Assembly (NCBI GenBank): GCA_002440225.1
Contig: DJSH01000085.1
Coordinates: forward strand, 1-49,111
DNA from: Candidatus Segatella violae
Lineage (GTDB): Bacteria; Bacteroidota; Bacteroidia; Bacteroidales; Bacteroidaceae
DNA: 49,111 nt
Reading direction: 5' to 3'
Program-made: the position numbers and the translations under genes
In this document: in pieces, positions 26,425-33,677 of the stretch
Position numbering within the stretch: position 1 is the stretch's first letter
Layout: each line of letters opens with the position of its first letter
The notes under the pieces: generated by a model
Seen by the model: only the letters and a program-made list of their open reading frames with translations
Database searches by the model: none
What the model was told of the DNA's origin: nothing

Positions 26425-27585
26425 ATGAATAAGAAATCATTTTTGCTGATGATGGCAACAGCAACACTTGCCCTAACTGCCAATGCACAGGGTAAATATA
26501 CCATCAATGGAAATGTCCAAAACGCTGAAGGACAAAAGATATATTTGTCTAAAGGTGAGTTTGGAAACGTAGAGACAGATAGCACTGTCATTACTAACGG
26601 TAAGTTTACATTCAAGGGGGAAATCGATGGACCCTTCGAAAGTGCCAGTTTGCTGATAGGTAATCCTATGGACTATCGAAACGCCAAATCTTGGCAAGTC
26701 GCCATAGAACCTCTTACTATCTATGTATCAGGCGATGCAAGCAAACAGAATAGTGTCACCGTAAAGGGTGGAAAGATACAGGACGAACTCAACCGCATGA
26801 ACAAGGAAATGGAGGCGTTCCGTGCTCCACTTATGAAGTTGAATGATGCATATTATGCCCAGACCACCAAGGAAGGCAAAGATTCCGTGAGCAAACTCAT
26901 GGAACCTTATCAGAAGCAATATGCTCAATATACCCAAAACTACATGAAGACTCATACCGACTCCTATTTTGCCTCTCAATATCTAAGTATGGATATGGGT
27001 AATATGGCTTACGAGGACATCAAGAGCATATGGGAAAAGTTCTCTCCTGATGTTCAGAAATATGGTGTGAATGCCAAGGATGTGAAATCAGAATTGGAGA
27101 CTTTGGCAAAGGTTCGCCCTGGCTGTCCTGCCCCAGACTTCACCGCCAACGACATCAACGGTAAGCCTTTCACACTCTCTTCCTTGAAAGGAAAAGTTGT
27201 CATCATTGATTTTTGGGCTAGCTGGTGCGGCCCTTGTCGAAAGAGCAATCCTCACATGCGTGAGCTTTACGCCAAATACCACAAGAAGGGATTGGACATG
27301 GTATATGTTTCCGACGATGACAGCAATCCTGCTAAATGGAAGGCGGCTGTGGAGAAAGACCAACTCGTGGGCGATGGCTTCCACCATGTGCTCCGTGGTT
27401 TGAAGATTGCAGATAAGGTGAAATATACTTTCGACAAGACCAACGACATCTCCGACAAGTACGCCATCCACTATTTGCCTACCAAGTATCTCATCGACAA
27501 GAAGGGAAACATTGTATGCAAGATTAGCGAAGGCGAGGATGCGAAGTTGGATGCACAGATAGAGAAACTACTGAAGGAAAAATAA
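26425..27585 (+). CDS. Exported TlpA-like thioredoxin with DUF4369-like N-terminus (CGPC)
   Basis: This is a 386-residue paralogue of the preceding gene with the same architecture: signal peptide ending in ANAQ (about residue 22), DUF4369-like N-terminus, helical linker and C-terminal TlpA thioredoxin domain. Its active site is the classic WCGPC (C268, C271), and LPTKYLI is the cis-proline motif. It is the last gene of the operon; a 15-bp-stem terminator follows 41 bases later. Differing CxxC motifs suggest the two proteins have different redox potentials, for example one oxidising or isomerising and one reducing. That division is inferred. Confidence 0.92.
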   Translation: MNKKSFLLMMATATLALTANAQGKYTINGNVQNAEGQKIYLSKGEFGNVETDSTVITNGKFTFKGEIDGPFESASLLIGNPMDYRNAKSWQVAIEPLTIYVSGDASKQNSVTVKGGKIQDELNRMNKEMEAFRAPLMKLNDAYYAQTTKEGKDSVSKLMEPYQKQYAQYTQNYMKTHTDSYFASQYLSMDMGNMAYEDIKSIWEKFSPDVQKYGVNAKDVKSELETLAKVRPGCPAPDFTANDINGKPFTLSSLKGKVVIIDFWASWCGPCRKSNPHMRELYAKYHKKGLDMVYVSDDDSNPAKWKAAVEKDQLVGDGFHHVLRGLKIADKVKYTFDKTNDISDKYAIHYLPTKYLIDKKGNIVCKISEGEDAKLDAQIEKLLKEK

Positions 27586-27626
27586 CTCTCTCAATATTAT
27601 TAAACTAGCAAATAAGCGAAAACAAT

Positions 27627-27671
27627 AAAAGGTCAATCAAGCACCCCATACGGAAACTTGATTGACCTTTT
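27627..27671. terminator. Strong bidirectional terminator
   Basis: Fifteen-base perfect arms (27627-27641 and 27657-27671; AAAAGGTCAATCAAG and its complement) enclose a 15-base loop, with an A-run on the left and a T-run on the right. It terminates the SusC/D-TlpA operon on plus and the methyltransferase gene on minus. Confidence 0.9.
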
Positions 27672-27673
27672 TC

Positions 27674-28213
27674 TTAAAGTTTTAGGAGTTTGGCAAACTC
27701 CCATACGACGATGCCTGCCGTGACGCTGACATTGAGCGAATGCTTGGTGCCAAACTGAGGAATCTCCAGACAACCATCACTCATATCCACGATGTTCTGC
27801 TTCACTCCTTTCACCTCGTTGCCAAAGATGACGGCGTAGCCTTTGGGATGTGATGGATGAGCCGCTGGCAAGTTCTGGAGCTTGGTGGAGCCTTCCACCT
27901 GTTCGATGCTATACACGAAATAGCCTTTCTGCTTCAGTTTTTCCACAGCCTCTTCGGTGGTCTTGAAGTATTCCCAGTCCACGCTGTCCTCGCCACCCAG
28001 TGCCGTCTTGTGGATTTCGGCATTAGGTGGCGTAGCGGTGATGCCGCAGAGGTACACCGCCTCCACACGGAAGGCATCGCAAGAGCGGAACACGCTTCCC
28101 ACATTATATAAGGATCGCACATCGTCGAGGACAACTATCAGTGGCAATTTCTCTGCCTCCTTGAACTCCTCGACGGTGAGGCGATTCATCTCTATCGTTC
28201 TTAATTTACGCAT
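27674..28213 (-). CDS. TrmH/SpoU-family RNA 2'-O-methyltransferase
   Basis: This is a 179-residue SPOUT-fold methyltransferase acting on tRNA or rRNA ribose with S-adenosylmethionine. The three family motifs are present: DDVRSLYNVGSVFRSCDAF (motif 1), VIFGNEVKGV (motif 2) and IPQFGTKHSLNVSVTAGIVVWE (motif 3, trefoil-knot SAM site). It lacks the N-terminal L30e-like substrate-binding domain of the longer RlmB proteins, so it is the minimal TrmH/TrmL-like type. The target nucleotide cannot be assigned. A dispersed hairpin element separates it from sufE upstream. Confidence 0.92.
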   Translation of the reverse strand: MRKLRTIEMNRLTVEEFKEAEKLPLIVVLDDVRSLYNVGSVFRSCDAFRVEAVYLCGITATPPNAEIHKTALGGEDSVDWEYFKTTEEAVEKLKQKGYFVYSIEQVEGSTKLQNLPAAHPSHPKGYAVIFGNEVKGVKQNIVDMSDGCLEIPQFGTKHSLNVSVTAGIVVWEFAKLLKL

Positions 28214-28239
28214 TAGTTCTATACCTTATTCAAGTATTC

Positions 28240-28330
28240 GGGCTGAAAGCCCAAAAGCACTTAGCCTAGGGCAACGCCCTAGGTCGTTTGATGGGAATAA
28301 AGTGCGCCCTGTAAGGGCAAAAGCTTTATT
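28240..28330. repeat. Three-hairpin dispersed repeat element
   Basis: Three short hairpins follow each other: GGGCT-GAA-AGCCC (28240-28252), CCTAGGGC-AAC-GCCCTAGG (28265-28283) and GCCCT-GTA-AGGGC (28306-28318). The last is flanked by a second AATAAAG/CTTTATT stem (28296-28302/28324-28330). A partial related copy, in inverted orientation, lies at about 43385-43424. This resembles REP-like intergenic repeats. Confidence 0.6.
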
Positions 28331-28331
28331 C

Positions 28332-28763
28332 TTAAGCCTCTGCCTCCTTGGTCTTGTAAGCCAAGGCGTACATGCGAATCTGCTTGATCATAGCCAAGAG
28401 ACCGTTGCTGCGAGTTGGGCTCAGGTGGTCCTTCAATCCTATCTTCTCTACGAAGTAAAGGTCGGCATCGAGAATCTCGCTTGGCGTATGACCGCTCAAT
28501 ACCTGAATCAAGAGGGCGATGATGCCTTTCACTATGAGGGCATCGCTGTCGGCGGTAAATACGAGCTTGCCATCCACATAGTCGCACTGCAACCATACAC
28601 GGCTCTGGCAGCCGTCGATAAGGTTCTGCTCGTTCTTATATTTCTCGTCGAGAGGCTTCAAGTCGTTACCCAAGTCGATGAGCATCTGATACTTATCCAT
28701 CCAATCGGTGAAGTCCTGAAATTCCTCCACTACTTCATCTTGTAATTCATTGATTGTTGCCAT
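28332..28763 (-). CDS. sufE: SufE-family cysteine desulfurase activator
   Basis: SufE accepts persulfide sulfur from the SufS cysteine desulfurase and passes it to the Suf Fe-S cluster scaffold. The 143-residue product has the family length. The acceptor cysteine lies in IDGCQSRVWL (C52), and the C-terminal GLLAMIKQIRMYA helix is typical. The start codon overlaps the stop of the upstream U32 peptidase gene (TAATG), so the two are translationally coupled. The other suf genes are not in the window. Confidence 0.92.
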   Translation of the reverse strand: MATINELQDEVVEEFQDFTDWMDKYQMLIDLGNDLKPLDEKYKNEQNLIDGCQSRVWLQCDYVDGKLVFTADSDALIVKGIIALLIQVLSGHTPSEILDADLYFVEKIGLKDHLSPTRSNGLLAMIKQIRMYALAYKTKEAEA

Positions 28764-30028
28764 TATTTTATCTCCTTAATTTCGTTTACTGTTATCAATT
28801 TATAGAGCTTGTCGTTGGGACGCACTTTGTCTGGCACAGGTATAGACACTCTCCAACCCTGCTTTGCTTCCTCCACAGGCTTCAAGTCATAGCGAATCTC
28901 GTCGGCATTGAGATACATCACGCCTGTGGTGTTGCCTGTGATGAGGAGTTTCTCGCCCTTTTGGAAGGTTGAGGCTTCTACGGCAACCTCAGCCACGCCG
29001 AGTTTGGAGAAGTACTTCATCACCTTGCCCACGAGCACCTTCTTCTCGGTAGCCACGGAGCCATAATGCTTGTTCCACTCTCCTAGCGTCTGTCCCTGGT
29101 AGTAACCATCCCAGAAACCACGGTTGAAGACGGTGGCGAGTCTTTCGTCCCAGGCATCCTTCTTCTCCTCGGTGAATGTGCCGTCGAGTACGGAAGCAAT
29201 CGCCTCCTTGTAGCACTTCACTACGGTATAGACATATTCTGGACCACGGGCACGACCCTCTATCTTGAAGACACGCACACCGGCATCCATCATACGGTCG
29301 ATGAAGCGAATGGTCTTTAAGTCCTTCGGGCTCATCACATACTTGTTGTCGATTTCCAGTTGGTTGCCGGTCTCGTTATCGGTCACGGTGTAACTGCGGC
29401 GGCAAATCTGCACGCACTCGCCACGGTTGGCAGAGCGGTTGGCATTGGCGAGACTCATGTAGCACTTGCCAGATATGGCCATGCAGAGTGCACCATGACA
29501 GAACATCTCGATGCGAACCTGCTTGCCCATCGGACCGCAGATGTTCTGTTTCTCTATCTGCTCATGGATGTGCTTCACCTGGTCCATGTTCAATTCACGT
29601 GCTAAGACAGACACATCGGCAAAGCGTGAATAAAATTTCAAAGCCTCTGTGTTTGAGATGTTTAACTGTGTGGATAAGTGAACTTCCTCACCTACCTCAT
29701 TGCAATAGCTCATCACAGCCACGTCGCTGGCGATGACGGCAGAGATGCCCGCCTCCTTGGCTGCATCAATGATTTCCTTCATCGTGGCGATGTCGTCATC
29801 GTAAATCACGGTGTTCACGGTGAGATAAGTCTTGATGCCGTGCTCGTTGCAGGTGGCGGCAATCTCACGCAAGTCGTCGATGGTAAAATGGTTGGCGGAG
29901 TGCGAACGCATGTTCAGCTTGCCGATTCCGAAATACACGGAGTCGGCTCCAGCCTGGATGGCAGCCGCCAGGGATTCGCGAGATCCCACCGGAGCCATCA
30001 CCTCAAATTCGTTTATCTTTGTATTCAT
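28763..30028 (-). CDS. Peptidase U32 family protein
   Basis: This is a 421-residue member of the U32 family, whose characterised relatives (RlhA, TrhP, UbiU/V) are RNA hydroxylation or ubiquinone hydroxylation factors rather than plain proteases. The start is the ATG at 30028 (MNTKINEFEVMAPVGSRESL). The N-terminal TIM-barrel-like region (AAIQAGADSVYFGIG) precedes the family signature FCHGALCMAISGKCYMS...NRGECVQICRR. Its cysteines C177, C182, C189, C205 and C209 are candidates for the Fe-S cluster known in the family. The pairing with the Fe-S factor gene sufE fits. Substrate type (tRNA or rRNA) is inferred from family only. Confidence 0.9.
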   Translation of the reverse strand: MNTKINEFEVMAPVGSRESLAAAIQAGADSVYFGIGKLNMRSHSANHFTIDDLREIAATCNEHGIKTYLTVNTVIYDDDIATMKEIIDAAKEAGISAVIASDVAVMSYCNEVGEEVHLSTQLNISNTEALKFYSRFADVSVLARELNMDQVKHIHEQIEKQNICGPMGKQVRIEMFCHGALCMAISGKCYMSLANANRSANRGECVQICRRSYTVTDNETGNQLEIDNKYVMSPKDLKTIRFIDRMMDAGVRVFKIEGRARGPEYVYTVVKCYKEAIASVLDGTFTEEKKDAWDERLATVFNRGFWDGYYQGQTLGEWNKHYGSVATEKKVLVGKVMKYFSKLGVAEVAVEASTFQKGEKLLITGNTTGVMYLNADEIRYDLKPVEEAKQGWRVSIPVPDKVRPNDKLYKLITVNEIKEIK

Positions 30029-30147
30029 GAATGCTATTTTCCTAATTTGCGGTGCAAAGTTACAGCAAATATCTGACAAAACACAATATTTACTACAAGA
30101 AAGTAAAGTTTTTCGAGAATATTTACACGACTAATGAGAATATTTGA

Positions 30148-30194
30148 TATATTTGCACAGACTAAAGACCTATTATCAATAAGGTCTTTAGTCT
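30148..30194 (+). promoter_or_regulatory. -7 box followed by a hairpin at the expected transcript start
   Basis: TATATTTG (30148-30155) is a perfect -7 element; the -33 side is only TTTA-like near 30122. Four bases downstream, perfect 13-base arms (AGACTAAAGACCT at 30159-30171 and its complement at 30182-30194) flank a 10-base loop. Transcription starting about 5-7 bases after the -7 box would place the hairpin at the 5' end of the mRNA. Confidence 0.6.
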
Positions 30195-30240
30195 ATTGTG
30201 GAAAACCAGCATATTGCTGGCATTAAAATTCCAAACGCCT

Positions 30241-31185
30241 ATGGCAATTCGTGGATACATAGGAGCTATCATGCTTCTAGCAGGATTCCTTTTGGACAGC
30301 TGCTCAAAAGAAGACAACGTGGCGCAGTCAACAGCACCACAAGTAGACAACCAAGAAGTTTGTTTCGACTTCTTCGAAAACTCCATCGCTCCCATGGAAG
30401 CCACGGGAGAAGCGAGGACGCGAGCGGACGCTTCAAAAGCCAGCCTTTTGAAGAATGCTCATCTTTACTCCGAACTGGAAGTTTGTCTCATACCCAAAGG
30501 TATGGAGCAAGACTCTGGATATGTAGTGAGACAAGACAGTCTGGACGATGATTTCGGCAGCGTCAAGATGTCGGTGCCATCGGGCGAATACACCTTGGTA
30601 GCGATTGCCGCCAAAACCAACCTAAGGAAATCGGGCAACATCAAGGTGTTGAGCACAACAGAAATGAGATTCCCCAGCAATGCCATCACAGATATGGCAT
30701 ATGCCTCACAAACTGTCAACATCACCAAAACTACCCAGACCCAATCCAAAAGCATTGCCATCAAACGAGGCGTGAGCTGTTTCTGCTTGGAGGCCAGCGA
30801 CGAAATTCCAGAAGATGCCGCCTCCGAGGAATTCACCATTACTGGCAACTGTGGCATCATATTCAATCCGTCAACCGGCTTTTGCAAGACAACTACCCCC
30901 ATCAAAAAGACATTGGAATACAATGCTAAGAAGCAGCAATTGACTGGAGTTAAGTTTAACATATATGTATTATTGGGCAGCGAGGACGTGTCTGACCTAA
31001 AGATTACAGCCACTTCCAGAGACAAGGACGGAAAAGAGATAAAGACTTGCACCTTTGACAATGTACATCTGGTGCTGGGCAAGATGACTAAATACACAGG
31101 TCCCATCTTCACCTATCCCGACGGCATGACTTTCACTGTCGCCAATCCTACTCTAGAAGATTCCGGATACGGAAAAAACTTCTAG
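30241..31185 (+). CDS. Fimbrillin-like (FimB/Mfa2-type?) lipoprotein
   Basis: This is a 314-residue predicted lipoprotein, starting at the ATG at 30241 (MAIRGYIGAIM), with lipobox LLDSC (Cys about residue 20). The body is beta-rich, with the VPSGEYTLVAIAAKTN pattern and a later TSRDKDGKEIKTCTFDNVHLVLGKMTKYTG strand-rich part. That pattern resembles fimbrillin and fimbrial anchor proteins of Bacteroidales (FimB/Mfa2-like). There is no adjacent pilus gene cluster, so it would be an orphan. The family call is tentative. A 5' hairpin leader precedes it, and a papain-like lipoprotein gene follows. Confidence 0.5.
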   Translation: MAIRGYIGAIMLLAGFLLDSCSKEDNVAQSTAPQVDNQEVCFDFFENSIAPMEATGEARTRADASKASLLKNAHLYSELEVCLIPKGMEQDSGYVVRQDSLDDDFGSVKMSVPSGEYTLVAIAAKTNLRKSGNIKVLSTTEMRFPSNAITDMAYASQTVNITKTTQTQSKSIAIKRGVSCFCLEASDEIPEDAASEEFTITGNCGIIFNPSTGFCKTTTPIKKTLEYNAKKQQLTGVKFNIYVLLGSEDVSDLKITATSRDKDGKEIKTCTFDNVHLVLGKMTKYTGPIFTYPDGMTFTVANPTLEDSGYGKNF

Positions 31186-31214
31186 CAAAAGCTTGGCAAT
31201 CCGAAACTTTTTTG

Positions 31215-31222
31215 TACTTTTG
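31215..31222 (+). promoter_or_regulatory. -7 element very close to the next start codon
   Basis: TACTTTTG (31215-31222) lies only four bases before the ATG at 31227; a weak TTGG -33 candidate (31192-31195) is 19 bases upstream. If used, the mRNA would have almost no leader. Confidence 0.45.
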
Positions 31223-31226
31223 CGGC

Positions 31227-32303
31227 ATGAAAAGAACATTGATTATCACAACGATATTAGGAGCCCTTGTATTCACCAGTTGTGGGTACAAGGGCAAAAC
31301 TTCCGTGCCATCTTCCAACCCGGGAAACGGCCAACTACCCTCCAACGTAAAACTCATCAGCACCACTCCCATCAAAGACCAAGGCGAGAGCGAACTGTGC
31401 TGGGCATACGGAATGCTGGCCACCATCGAGAGCGAACATATCATGAAAGGCGACTCCATCAATCTCTCCATTGCCTACATCGCCCGAATGGTGCTGCAAG
31501 AGAAAGCCGTAGAATACTATTTCGCCCAAGGCAAGAAAGACATCAACCTCAAGGGCATGGGCTCCATGCTTATACATTATATAGATAGGTATGGCGCCCA
31601 ACCATACGACAGCTACGAAGACCCCAAGGACATCAACTATAATGTATTGTGCCGAAAGGTGAAGCATATTTGCGACGGCGCCATTGCCCAAAGGACTGGC
31701 ATCGACAAGCTGAAAAGCGAACTAGCCGAACTCTTCGACAACGAGATAGGCTATATGCCAGCCCATGTAGTACACATGCTGGGAGCCGAATACACCCCGC
31801 AAGAGTTTGCCCACAGCGTGTGCTATCCTGAGGAATATGTATCCCTGACCAGTTTCTCTCACCACCCCTACCATGACTATTTTGCCCTGGAGGTACCAGA
31901 AAACAAGATGCACGACTCGTACTTAAACCTTCCTCTCGACGAGCTGATGCAGCACTTACAACATGCAGTGGAGAATGGACACCCCGTATGCTGGGAAGGT
32001 GACATCACCGAGCCTGGGTTTGCAGCCCCTCATGATTGCCGTGTAGATGTACAGCCTAATGAACGCCCCGTGACACAAGTATCCAGACAGAGAGAGTTTG
32101 AGCAACTTCGCACCACCGATGACCACGTGATGGAAATCATCGGCACCTTCGTCGAAGGCAAGCGCAGATACTATGTATGTCGCAATTCCTGGGGGCGACA
32201 ATGGGGTTATCAAGGGCTTATCTACCTCTCAGAAGACTATATTCGACTCAAGACTATAGCCTTGTTTATGAGCGAAGATGCCTATATCCCAAGAAATGCT
32301 TGA
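31227..32303 (+). CDS. Papain-like (C1 family) cysteine protease lipoprotein
   Basis: This is a 358-residue surface or periplasmic lipoprotein with lipobox VFTSC (Cys about residue 18). The catalytic Cys lies in IKDQGESELCWAYGMLATIE, which includes the oxyanion Gln. The catalytic His lies in TDDHVMEIIGTF and the Asn in CRNSWGRQWGYQG, all in the order expected for C1 peptidases. The group resembles the bleomycin-hydrolase/aminopeptidase-C branch (C1B-like) of Bacteroidetes. I chose the ATG at 31227 rather than an upstream in-frame codon because it starts the signal peptide. A 14-base palindrome overlaps its stop codon. Confidence 0.85.
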   Translation: MKRTLIITTILGALVFTSCGYKGKTSVPSSNPGNGQLPSNVKLISTTPIKDQGESELCWAYGMLATIESEHIMKGDSINLSIAYIARMVLQEKAVEYYFAQGKKDINLKGMGSMLIHYIDRYGAQPYDSYEDPKDINYNVLCRKVKHICDGAIAQRTGIDKLKSELAELFDNEIGYMPAHVVHMLGAEYTPQEFAHSVCYPEEYVSLTSFSHHPYHDYFALEVPENKMHDSYLNLPLDELMQHLQHAVENGHPVCWEGDITEPGFAAPHDCRVDVQPNERPVTQVSRQREFEQLRTTDDHVMEIIGTFVEGKRRYYVCRNSWGRQWGYQGLIYLSEDYIRLKTIALFMSEDAYIPRNA

Positions 32304-32313
32304 CCTAGGTCAA
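32300..32313. promoter_or_regulatory. 14-base palindrome TTGACCTAGGTCAA at the end of the protease gene
   Basis: This perfect palindrome overlaps the protease stop codon. A related site, TTGATTTATGTCAA (32352-32365), follows. Both share TTGA-N6-TCAA, close to a Crp/Fnr-type half-site pair. They lie upstream of the promoter at 32402-32433, at about -133 and -81 from its likely start. Between them lies another palindrome, TGTGTGCGCACACA (32333-32346). Confidence 0.4.
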
Positions 32314-32401
32314 ATAGATGCTGTAAAGCAGTTGTGTGCGCACACACATAGTTGATTTATGTCAAAAAAGAGCGTATTTCCTCACTTTTTCTCTCAAAAG
32401 A

Positions 32402-32433
32402 TTTGGTGGGATGCCGAAATCGTCGTACCTTTG
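32402..32433 (+). promoter_or_regulatory. Promoter of the tandem-repeat transcription unit
   Basis: TTTG (32402-32405), a 20-base spacer and TACCTTTG (32426-32433) match the Bacteroidetes consensus fully. The first tandem repeat starts about 16 bases after the -7 box. Confidence 0.75.
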
Positions 32434-32448
32434 CAGCGTCAATAAGAC

Positions 32449-32737
32449 AAAAGGTTATTAGGTTTTTAGGTTAAGATTGTTAGTTGTTTAGGTTATTAGT
32501 TAGTAAGGTAATAAAAAGATTGTTTATTCAAGGACGACAAAAAGGTTATTAGGTTTTTAGGTTTAAGATTGTTAGTTGTTTAGTTAGGTTATTAGTTAAG
32601 TAAGGTAAAGAAAAGATTGTTTATTCAAGGACAACGAAAAAAGGTTATTAGGTTTTTAGGTTTAAGATTGTTAGTTGTTTAGTTTAGGTTATTAGTTAGT
32701 AAGGTAAATTAAAAAAGATTGTTTATTCAAGGACGAC
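32449..32737 (+). repeat. Three imperfect ~90-102-base tandem repeats, nearly free of C
   Basis: The units are 32449-32538, 32539-32635 and 32636-32737. Each starts with a G/T/A-only stretch (AAGGTTATTAGGTTTTTAGG...) of about 80 bases and ends with the conserved TTATTCAAGGACRAC, which holds almost the only C residues. A decayed fourth piece continues to about 32780. The array lies inside a unit with its own promoter and terminator. It is not a CRISPR array: there are no unique spacers. Confidence 0.85.
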
Positions 32738-32784
32738 AGGATAATTTTTGATAGGTTAGTTTAACAAGGTAAAAAGAAGAATGT

Positions 32785-32865
32785 ATGGGAATAACAATGA
32801 TGATTGCCTGGGTAGCAGCTTTTACTGCTTCAGGCTACGTGATGGAGAAGAACTTAAATAAGTAA
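32785..32865 (+). CDS. 26-residue hydrophobic peptide downstream of the repeats
   Basis: The ATG at 32785 opens a 26-codon frame. It begins MGITMMIAWVAAFTASGY and ends in a charged tail (MEKNLNK), a shape typical of small single-span membrane proteins. A purine-rich AAAAAGAAGA precedes it. An overlapping ATG at 32781 opens another 26-codon frame (to 32861) that is hydrophilic and less likely. A clear terminator follows 39 bases later, supporting a dedicated transcript. I do not recognise the peptide. Confidence 0.5.
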   Translation: MGITMMIAWVAAFTASGYVMEKNLNK

Positions 32866-32904
32866 ATCTCCGAGAGTTATGAAAAATTTGGGAATATCGT
32901 ATTA

Positions 32905-32950
32905 AAAGTGCGCAGCTTCGGTTTCATCCGAGGTTGCGCACTTTACTTTT
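32905..32950 (+). terminator. Intrinsic terminator of the repeat/peptide unit
   Basis: Ten-base outer arms (AAAGTGCGCA at 32905-32914 and its complement at 32935-32944) continue into a six-pair inner stem around TTTCAT. They are followed by ACTTTTTA. Confidence 0.85.
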
Positions 32951-32973
32951 TATGAAAATATCCGTCATTTTAT

Positions 32974-33004
32974 TTTGTATTACCAAGGAAAAGTCGTATT
33001 TTTG
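32974..33004 (+). promoter_or_regulatory. Promoter of the hypothetical-rpoN operon
   Basis: TTTG (32974-32977), a 19-base spacer and TATTTTTG (32997-33004) give a good Bacteroidetes promoter 27 bases before the ATG at 33031. Confidence 0.65.
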
Positions 33005-33030
33005 CAGAAAGAATTTAAAGAACAAGAATT

Positions 33031-33675
33031 ATGGCAAGACATCCTCTTTGGAACGATGAATATTGGCTCTTGCTGCTACAGTTGTATCAGAAGAAACCAA
33101 TGGGCGTGAAACCTCTCTATTCGAGAGGGATGGTCGACTTGAGCCTGGAGCTACACATTCCACCAGAGTTTCTGCACGAGCAGATGTTCAAGTTGAGAAT
33201 GGTCACTCCTCACATCAAGCGACTATGGGACAAGTATGCCAACAACCCTCGTCGGCTCTCTCACGACATCCAGACTCTTCGCAAAATGAATGGTTGCGGC
33301 AACGCCCAAGCCTTCTATGAGGGAGTGGATATAAACGAATCGTTCGAGAAAGACTGGGAGCCACTTGCCTGCGAGCCATCGCTCACACTCGTGAAGCTCA
33401 CCATCATCCTCGACCTTTATTTCCAGCTCACCCCCATCACCATGGTGCCAGAGACACCCGAAATCATCGACTTGGGCAAGCTCATCAAGACATCACCCAA
33501 AGTAATAGCCGAGGCCATGAGGGTCTTCCAATATTGCGACCCATACCTGAACAGGGAAGACGTGCTCATCACTCCGCTACTGGACGCATGCAGCGAGATA
33601 TGGCACAGATACGGGAACGGCAATCCCGACAGCCTCTATAAGCTTGCCAACGAACTAAAAATATATTTTAAGTAA
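33031..33675 (+). CDS. Conserved hypothetical protein upstream of rpoN
   Basis: This is a 214-residue soluble, mostly helical protein with no signal peptide or membrane segment. I recognise no catalytic motif. It begins MARHPLWNDEYWLLLLQLY and contains LSLELHIPPEFLHEQMFKLR, which could be a helix-turn-helix-like pair. Its stop lies two bases before the rpoN start, so it is almost certainly cotranslated with sigma-54. It may affect sigma-54 expression or activity, but that is context-based inference only. Confidence 0.75.
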   Translation: MARHPLWNDEYWLLLLQLYQKKPMGVKPLYSRGMVDLSLELHIPPEFLHEQMFKLRMVTPHIKRLWDKYANNPRRLSHDIQTLRKMNGCGNAQAFYEGVDINESFEKDWEPLACEPSLTLVKLTIILDLYFQLTPITMVPETPEIIDLGKLIKTSPKVIAEAMRVFQYCDPYLNREDVLITPLLDACSEIWHRYGNGNPDSLYKLANELKIYFK

Positions 33676-33677
33676 TT

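Noticed and set aside
28240..28330. Riboswitch or attenuator upstream of the methyltransferase gene
   Set aside because: It consists of three simple GC hairpins and has a relative at 43385-43424 in another context, so a dispersed repeat explains it better.
32449..32737. CRISPR-like array
   Set aside because: The units are ~90-102 bases with no short constant repeat alternating with unique spacers, no inverted ends and no cas genes nearby; it is a plain tandem repeat.
32781..32861. Alternative 26-codon frame overlapping the small hydrophobic peptide
   Set aside because: The frame is hydrophilic with no recognisable features; the frame starting four bases later has a clear membrane segment. 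Not excluded.
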